25,932 nucleotides of DNA from VMFW01 sp038058095 (lineage in GTDB: Bacteria > Patescibacteriota > Minisyncoccia > UBA6257 > 2-01-FULL-56-20): NCBI GenBank assembly GCA_038058095.1, contig JBBUBW010000029.1, positions 1 through 25,932 on the forward strand, given 5' to 3'. The position numbers were made by a program, and so were the translations under genes. Shown one piece after another: positions 21,234 through 25,932 of this stretch; positions within the stretch are counted from its first letter, which is position 1, and each line of letters begins with the position of its first letter. The notes under the pieces are model-generated. The model did no database searches and was not told the DNA's origin. It saw only the letters and a list, made by a program, of their open reading frames with translations.

Positions 21234-24200
21234 TTATACCTCAAAAACCTTTGCTTGATCGCAAATCATTTTTGCTTCTCCGCCCCGAAGCGAAATTTTT
21301 CCTTGAACTAAAATCACATTCTTTTCCTGCCACACCAGCTCGGTTCTTTTTAGTGTATTATTGAAAACAATCACTTCCATCTGTTGAAGTGAGAAATCTT
21401 CCACCTTAGCAAAAACCATCGGCTGTCCGGTTTTAGTAATCACTTTTTGAATATTTGAAATTACCCCGGCAATTCTAAAAACCAAATTCTCATTTTTAAT
21501 TAGTTTTGCTTCGTTAATTGGTTTCGCCTGCGAAGCTTTTATTTTTTCTTTGTATGAAGTTAGGGGATGATCAGATAAATAAAAACCCAAAAGATCTTTC
21601 TCCCAAGACAATTTTTCTTGAGGAGAAGCCGGAGGTACTGATTTTAGTTTTAGCAATGCCCCAATTCCTGTCTGAGAGCCGAAAAGAGAATTTCCTAGCA
21701 TCCCTCCTGTTTTTTTGATGGCATTGTTAAACTTCAGAATATCGTCAATGTTTTGAAGCATTTGATTTCTTTCTTCACTCAAAACATCCAGTGCCCCTCC
21801 TTTTATTAAACTTTCTAAAGATTTCTTATTCAAATCCTTATGTTGAATTCGAGACAAAAATTCCGTCAAATCCCGGAATGGACCTCCCTTAGTTCGCTCC
21901 TCAATAATATTAATCGCAATTTGTTCACCAACATTTTTAATTGCCAAAAGGCCAAATCTGATTTTCTCATCTTCTGGCGTAAAATTAACAAAACTTTTAT
22001 TGATATCCGGTGGCAAAACTTCCACTTTGTCTTTCCTCGCTTCCGAAATAAGAAAAGTAATCCTTTCGATATCTCTTACCTCTGAGTTGAGTAAACTGGC
22101 TATAAACTCAACGGGGTAGTGGGCCTTTAAATAAGCCGTCTGGTATCCAATCATGGCATAGCAGGCCGCGTGGCTTCGATTAAAGCCATATCTGGCAAAA
22201 GGTTCGAACCACTGCCAAATTTCCCTCGCTTTGTTCGGTTCAATACCATTTTTTATCATTCCATTTACAAGCTTTTCTTCTTGTTCTTGCAGTAAAGATT
22301 TGATTTTTTTCCCCACCGCTTTTCTTAATGTATCGGCTTCAGAGAAAGTGAAACCAGCGAGAGTTCTGGCTACTTCCATCAATTGTTCTTGATAAACCAT
22401 AATCCCGTAAGTTTTCTTAAGAATCGGTTCTAATTTCTGGTGGAGGTATACCACTTTTTCTTTTCCAAGTTTGCGTGCGATATAACGAGGGACCATTCCT
22501 GCGTCGAGTGTCCCAGGCCGATACAGGGAAATCATGGCGATAATATCCTCCAAGCTTGACGGTTCAAGTTCTTTTAAATACCGTCGCATTCCACCTCCTT
22601 CGAGTTGGAAAACTCCCGTCGTATCTCCCGCCTGAAGCAGTTCAAAAGTTTTCTGGTCGTCGAGCGGCAATTCGGTTATTCTTATTTCTTTGCCGTATCT
22701 TTCTTTTACTAACTGGACTGTGTCTTGGATAGTTGATAAATTTTTAAGTCCCAAAAAATCAATTTTTAGGATTCCTAAATCCTCAACTGTGTGCATCTCA
22801 AACTGAGTAATGATATTGGTTTTGTCCTGTGGCGCGAGTTGAAGAGGCAGATACTCCATGAGAGGTTCTTTTGAAATCACCGTGCCACAGGCGTGAACCG
22901 ATGCGTGCCTAGCCACTCCTTCCAAATGTTTCGCCGCTTCCAAAACTTTTTTGGCATCCTCATTGTTCTCATAAAATTCTTTCAACTCCGGTACTTTTTC
23001 GATGGCTTCCGCGAGTTTTACGTTAAAAGGAATCAATTTTGCCAGTTGGTCGCAAAGAGCATAACTTAAACCCATCGCCCGTCCGGCATCTCGTATTCCT
23101 GCTCTCGCCGCCATCGTCCCAAAAGTGATGATTTGTGCGACATGATCTTCTCCATATTTTCCTTTTACGTAAGCCAAAACTTTATCCCGTCCGGTGTCGG
23201 CAAAATCGATATCCACATCCGGCATCTGAATTCTATCGGGGTTCAAGAATCTTTCAAAAAGCAGTCCATATTCAATTGGGTCTAAATCCGTAATTCCTAA
23301 AATATAAGAAACAATACTTCCCGCCGCCGAACCCCGACCGGGCCCAACCGCGATGCCGTGGCTTTTAGCCCACTGGATTAGGTCTTGAACAATCAAAAAG
23401 TAATCAGCAAAGCCGGTTTTTTCGATTACTCCCAGCTCCATCGAAAGCCTATCTCGAACTTGTTGGCTTAATTTTTCTCCTGGGAATCTTTTGCCTACCC
23501 GCTCATTAACTAATTCCTCTAGATATTGATTCGCCGTTTTCCCGTCCGGTTTTGGAAAGTGGGGGAGCAGTATCTTTCCCAATTCTATTTCTAAATTACA
23601 CATCTCAGCAACTTTCACCGTATTTGAAACCGCTTCCGGAACGTCCTTAAACTTTTCCATCATATCCTTGGGTGAGTTCAAAGAAAAATCATCCGCCGAA
23701 AGAGTCAGCCGGTCGTCGTCGGTCAGCCGGCTTCCGGTCTGGACCGCCAATAAAATATCGTGGTAATGGGCGTCTTCGGGTTTGGCATAGTGAATATCCT
23801 GCGTCGCCACCATTTCCAATCCTGTCTCGCGCGAAAGCTGAATTACTTTTTCTCGTAGCTTTACCGCCTCGGGAATATTTGGATGATCGCCAATTTCTAA
23901 AAAGAATTTGCCTTTGCCAAAAATTTCTTCGTACTCAAACGCCAGTTTTTTTGCCTCATCGTATTTATCATTCACCAAAGCGCGGTTTACCTCTCCAGTC
24001 AAACACGCCGAAAGCCCGATTAAGCCCTCGTGGTGTTCTCGCAAAATTTCTTTATCAATCCTCGGCTTATAATAAAACCCTTCGATTTGAGCTTTCGAAA
24101 CCAGTTTAATCAAATTCTTCCAACCTATCAGATTCTCACAAAGTAAAATTAAATGATAATATCGCTCGCCGGGATCTTTATCTAGTCGGCTCTTTGGGGC

Positions 24201-24410
24201 CATATAAGCCTCAACTCCCAAAATCGGTTTTATGCCCGCTTTCTTCGCTTTTTTGTAAAATTCAATTGCCCCATATAAAACTCCGTGATCTGTCACCGCC
24301 AGGGAATCCATCCCCAATTCCTTTGTCCGGGCAATTAAGTCGTCAATTTTAGCCAGTCCGTCCAGCAGAGAGTAGTGACTATGCGTATGTAAATGCACGA
24401 ACTTAGACAT
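21234..24410 (-). CDS. dnaE: DNA polymerase III subunit alpha
   Basis: This is the replicative polymerase. Its 1058 residues are shorter than E. coli DnaE (about 1160), mainly at the C-terminus. An N-terminal PHP domain keeps HLHTHSHYSLLDG, TDHG (40-43) and GVEAYM. The C-family palm has GPGRGSAAGS (357-366) and PDVDIDF (397-403, catalytic Asp400/Asp402), and a third Asp in KIDFLGLKNL. A helix-hairpin-helix region (FGLLAIKNVGEQIA) and an OB fold (FRIAGVISNIQK) follow. No frameshift is seen. The retained PHP histidines suggest metal binding and possible proofreading; that is inference. Confidence 0.97.
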   Translation of the reverse strand: MSKFVHLHTHSHYSLLDGLAKIDDLIARTKELGMDSLAVTDHGVLYGAIEFYKKAKKAGIKPILGVEAYMAPKSRLDKDPGERYYHLILLCENLIGWKNLIKLVSKAQIEGFYYKPRIDKEILREHHEGLIGLSACLTGEVNRALVNDKYDEAKKLAFEYEEIFGKGKFFLEIGDHPNIPEAVKLREKVIQLSRETGLEMVATQDIHYAKPEDAHYHDILLAVQTGSRLTDDDRLTLSADDFSLNSPKDMMEKFKDVPEAVSNTVKVAEMCNLEIELGKILLPHFPKPDGKTANQYLEELVNERVGKRFPGEKLSQQVRDRLSMELGVIEKTGFADYFLIVQDLIQWAKSHGIAVGPGRGSAAGSIVSYILGITDLDPIEYGLLFERFLNPDRIQMPDVDIDFADTGRDKVLAYVKGKYGEDHVAQIITFGTMAARAGIRDAGRAMGLSYALCDQLAKLIPFNVKLAEAIEKVPELKEFYENNEDAKKVLEAAKHLEGVARHASVHACGTVISKEPLMEYLPLQLAPQDKTNIITQFEMHTVEDLGILKIDFLGLKNLSTIQDTVQLVKERYGKEIRITELPLDDQKTFELLQAGDTTGVFQLEGGGMRRYLKELEPSSLEDIIAMISLYRPGTLDAGMVPRYIARKLGKEKVVYLHQKLEPILKKTYGIMVYQEQLMEVARTLAGFTFSEADTLRKAVGKKIKSLLQEQEEKLVNGMIKNGIEPNKAREIWQWFEPFARYGFNRSHAACYAMIGYQTAYLKAHYPVEFIASLLNSEVRDIERITFLISEARKDKVEVLPPDINKSFVNFTPEDEKIRFGLLAIKNVGEQIAINIIEERTKGGPFRDLTEFLSRIQHKDLNKKSLESLIKGGALDVLSEERNQMLQNIDDILKFNNAIKKTGGMLGNSLFGSQTGIGALLKLKSVPPASPQEKLSWEKDLLGFYLSDHPLTSYKEKIKASQAKPINEAKLIKNENLVFRIAGVISNIQKVITKTGQPMVFAKVEDFSLQQMEVIVFNNTLKRTELVWQEKNVILVQGKISLRGGEAKMICDQAKVFEV

Positions 24411-24428
24411 AAATAGTATGAAGGCCTG

Positions 24429-24531
24429 CCCAGCTCAACTTTTACCAAACACCCCTAATTTAACATTAGATAGTATCGGTGCAACTACTTTCTTACAATT
24501 GCACGACGTAGCTAGTAAAAGTAGGGCTGGG
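24429..24531. repeat. imperfect palindromic element in the dnaE leader
   Basis: CCCAGCTCAACTTTTAC (24429-24445) pairs with GTAAAAGTAGGGCTGGG (24515-24531) with two mismatches. Inside is an inner hairpin GTGCAA/TTGCAC (24479-24484/24499-24504). It lies within 20 bp of the dnaE start. Its GCCTGCCC border resembles the border of palindrome A at 1832. Confidence 0.55.
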
Positions 24532-24563
24532 TGTACAAATTTACCCATATTTAAAACACTGAC

Positions 24564-24591
24564 ATTATAGACAAATAGTTCACGATTGGAA
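24564..24591 (-). promoter_or_regulatory. candidate dnaE promoter
   Basis: On the minus strand a perfect TATAAT (24569-24564) is preceded by a 16-bp spacer and a poor -35 TTCCAA. It would give a leader of about 150 nt containing the palindromic element. Confidence 0.35.
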
Positions 24592-24593
24592 AC

Positions 24594-24629
24594 TATACCC
24601 CCACACTAAAATTTTAGTGTGGGGGTATA
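24594..24629. repeat. perfect 36-bp palindrome
   Basis: TATACCCCCACACTAAAA is followed immediately by its exact reverse complement, with no loop. It lies between the divergent dnaE and tRNA-Thr genes. It could be a protein-binding site or a terminator; there is no T tract. Confidence 0.7.
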
Positions 24630-24665
24630 CAAATCCAGCCATTTTTGATACTATTTTTTTGATTT

Positions 24666-24740
24666 GCCGAGGTAGCTCAATGGTAGAGCAACGCTTTTGT
24701 AAAGCGAAGGTTGGGGGTTCGAATCCTCTCCTCGGCTCCA
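24666..24740 (+). tRNA. tRNA-Thr (TGT)
   Basis: A cloverleaf folds: acceptor GCCGAGG/CCTCGGC, D arm GCTC/GAGC, anticodon loop TTTGTAA with anticodon TGT, and T arm with GGTTCGAATCC. The CCA tail is encoded. It reads ACN-family threonine codons. Confidence 0.93.
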
Positions 24741-24852
24741 ATTAAACTAATAGTTTTTTGCAAAAATTTTAAATAAGCGCTAGCCTCACTAAAACAAAAA
24801 ATTCCCTTTATTACTCAAGTAGAGGCAGACCAATATTCTCCACAGAAAACGA

Positions 24853-24880
24853 TTGACCGAAAAGTTCGTGAGTGTAAAAT
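24853..24880 (+). promoter_or_regulatory. leaderless-type promoter of the HTH/LAGLIDADG-like gene
   Basis: TTGACC (24853-24858), a 16-bp spacer and TAAAAT (24875-24880). The predicted start falls on the ATG at 24887. Confidence 0.5.
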
Positions 24881-24886
24881 TAAATT

Positions 24887-25501
24887 ATGCTTCCGTTTTT
24901 GACCCGGGAAATACTCGAAAATTTATATAAAAAAGAGAATAAATCAGTTCCGGAAATCGCCAAGAAATTAAACTGCTCCGAACATAAGATCAATTATTGG
25001 CTCGGCAAACACAATATTATCAAAAGAACAATCAGCGAAGCGATCTATCTAAAATACAATCCAGACGGAGATCCATTTAAATTCACTCCCCCAAAAACTT
25101 CTCAAGATTATCAGCTTTTCGGTCTAGGTATTGGTCTTTATTGGGGAGAAGGGAATAAGGCTAACAAGAATGTTGTTAAGATCAGTAATTCCGATCCAGA
25201 ACTTCTCAAGGTTTTCATCAAATTTTTAATAAGATTTTTTAGCATAAAAAAAGAGGATATGAGATTCCATTTACATGTTTTTACCGACATCGATTTAGAA
25301 AAAGCAAAAAGATTTTGGATGGGAGAGTTGGGAATTAAAAGGGAACAAATTTACAAACCCACCATAACTCAAACCGGAAAATTAGGCACTTATCGTAATA
25401 AAAGCCAGTTTGGAGTTTTATCGCTTTATTACGCCAATACAAAATTGAGAAACTTGATAGTTCAATTAATATCAATTAATATAGACCGAAAGCCGTTGTA
25501 G
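24887..25501 (+). CDS. HTH plus LAGLIDADG-like protein, uncharacterised
   Basis: In 204 residues, an N-terminal helix-turn-helix (SVPEIAKKLNCSEHKINYWLGKHNI, about 19-43) is followed by LFGLGIGLYWGEGNKA (about 77-92), which resembles a LAGLIDADG helix with its acidic end (GEG). A C-terminal region with GTYRNKSQFGVLSLYYANTKLR follows. Only one LAGLIDADG-like motif is seen, so a nuclease would act as a dimer; regulation is equally possible. I associate such proteins with CPR genomes (from memory, not searched). The gene lies between two tRNA-Thr genes, and its last codons and stop (TAG 25499-25501) lie inside the downstream tRNA gene. A leaderless promoter precedes it. Confidence 0.65.
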   Translation: MLPFLTREILENLYKKENKSVPEIAKKLNCSEHKINYWLGKHNIIKRTISEAIYLKYNPDGDPFKFTPPKTSQDYQLFGLGIGLYWGEGNKANKNVVKISNSDPELLKVFIKFLIRFFSIKKEDMRFHLHVFTDIDLEKAKRFWMGELGIKREQIYKPTITQTGKLGTYRNKSQFGVLSLYYANTKLRNLIVQLISINIDRKPL

Positions 25502-25567
25502 CTCAGCTGGTAGAGCAACTCCATGGTAAGGAGTAGGTCGCCGGTTCAAATCCGGCCAACGGCTCCA
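25492..25567 (+). tRNA. tRNA-Thr (GGT)
   Basis: Acceptor GCCGTTG/CAACGGC, D arm GCTC/GAGC, anticodon stem ACTCC/GGAGT with anticodon GGT, and T arm GCCGG/CCGGC. CCA is encoded. Its first ten bases are shared with the 3' end of the preceding ORF. Confidence 0.95.
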
Positions 25568-25656
25568 GATTCAGCTTCGAAAATTGACTTTAGGACGCTC
25601 TTAGCTTATTATTAACCAGTCGTTTTATTCGTAATTCAATATTTACCTTTTAACCA

Positions 25657-25824
25657 ATGGCCAAAGTAAAACGCATAGAAAGATTAATAAGGTTACGTTG
25701 CTCCGTCTGCAAACAGATGATTTTTGCGCGGAAAAACAAGAAAAAAGTAGAGCGAAAATTAGAACTTAAGAAATACTGCCCAAAGTGCCGGAAGCACACC
25801 CTGCACAAAGAAGCCAAAAAATAA
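25657..25824 (+). CDS. rpmG: 50S ribosomal protein L33
   Basis: This is bL33, a small exit-site protein. It has 55 residues and two CxxC pairs (CSVC and CPKC), the zinc-binding form. The C-terminal LKKYCPKCRKHTLHKEAKK is typical. It is too short for most ORF cut-offs. The order rpmG then tRNA-Trp is common in bacteria, where secE and nusG follow. Confidence 0.93.
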   Translation: MAKVKRIERLIRLRCSVCKQMIFARKNKKKVERKLELKKYCPKCRKHTLHKEAKK

Positions 25825-25870
25825 CTCCCATTCTTGATTCCTAATTAGTAATTCATTATTCTAAAGCTCA

Positions 25871-25932
25871 AGGGAGCTTAGTTAAGTGGCATAACTTCGG
25901 TCTCCAAAACCGATGTCGGGGGTTCGATTCCC
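25871..25932 (+). tRNA. tRNA-Trp (CCA), cut by the window end
   Basis: Acceptor strand AGGGAGC, D stem AGTT/AACT, anticodon stem TCGGT/ACCGA with loop CTCCAAA (anticodon CCA) and the start of the T arm GGGGGTTCGATTCCC. The last part of the acceptor stem is beyond the window. Confidence 0.9.

Overview
The window looks like part of a Patescibacteria (Candidate Phyla Radiation, CPR) chromosome, probably Parcubacteria-like. It is AT-rich and its core genes are tightly packed and mostly lack Shine-Dalgarno sequences. Ribosomal protein L30 (rpmD) is missing between rpsE and rplO. There are degenerate palindromic repeats between genes, and a LAGLIDADG-like protein of a type I associate with CPR genomes. 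The lineage call is inference from these traits; no marker search was run.

Layout. 1-1824: EF-Tu (tuf) and S10 (rpsJ), each preceded by the same kind of AACCTA-rich hairpin repeat. 1825-5446: a 3.6-kb accessory island that splits the S10 operon between rpsJ and rplC. It holds two REP-like palindromes, a remnant of an IS200/IS605 tnpA, and a diversity-generating retroelement (DGR). The DGR consists of a variable protein gene, a 107-bp variable repeat (VR), a matching template repeat (TR), a reverse transcriptase, and an Avd-like accessory gene on the opposite strand. The island ends in a 118-bp MITE-like element with a 5-bp target duplication, followed by a promoter and a leader/terminator before rplC. 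5447-17254: S10-spc operon, rplC-D-W-B, rpsS, rplV, rpsC, rplP, rpmC, rpsQ, rplN, rplX, rplE, rpsN, rpsH, rplF, rplR, rpsE, rplO, secY, adk, map. Two related palindromic elements are inserted exactly at the start codons of rpmC and rplX. 17401-21123: a degenerate family-2 glycosyltransferase, a structured noncoding region, a stand-alone 41-residue membrane peptide gene, greA, lysS and a small cytidylyltransferase-like protein. 21234-24410 (minus): dnaE. 24666-25932: tRNA-Thr(TGT), a HTH/LAGLIDADG-like gene, tRNA-Thr(GGT), rpmG and a partial tRNA-Trp(CCA).

How the parts work together. Most of the window is translation and secretion machinery. In the DGR, the TR transcript would be copied by the reverse transcriptase (with Avd) with errors at adenines, and the cDNA would overwrite the VR at the 3' end of the variable protein gene. 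VR and TR differ at 15 positions, 14 of them TR adenines, which is the DGR signature. A (TC)17 tract lies between the divergent avd and reverse transcriptase genes. It leaves the only good avd ATG one base out of frame, so avd may be phase-variable.

The most novel-looking items are the DGR inside the S10 operon with antisense, possibly phase-variable avd; the start-codon-targeting palindromic insertions that carry small upstream ORFs ending in the right terminal repeat; and the self-contained small membrane peptide gene.
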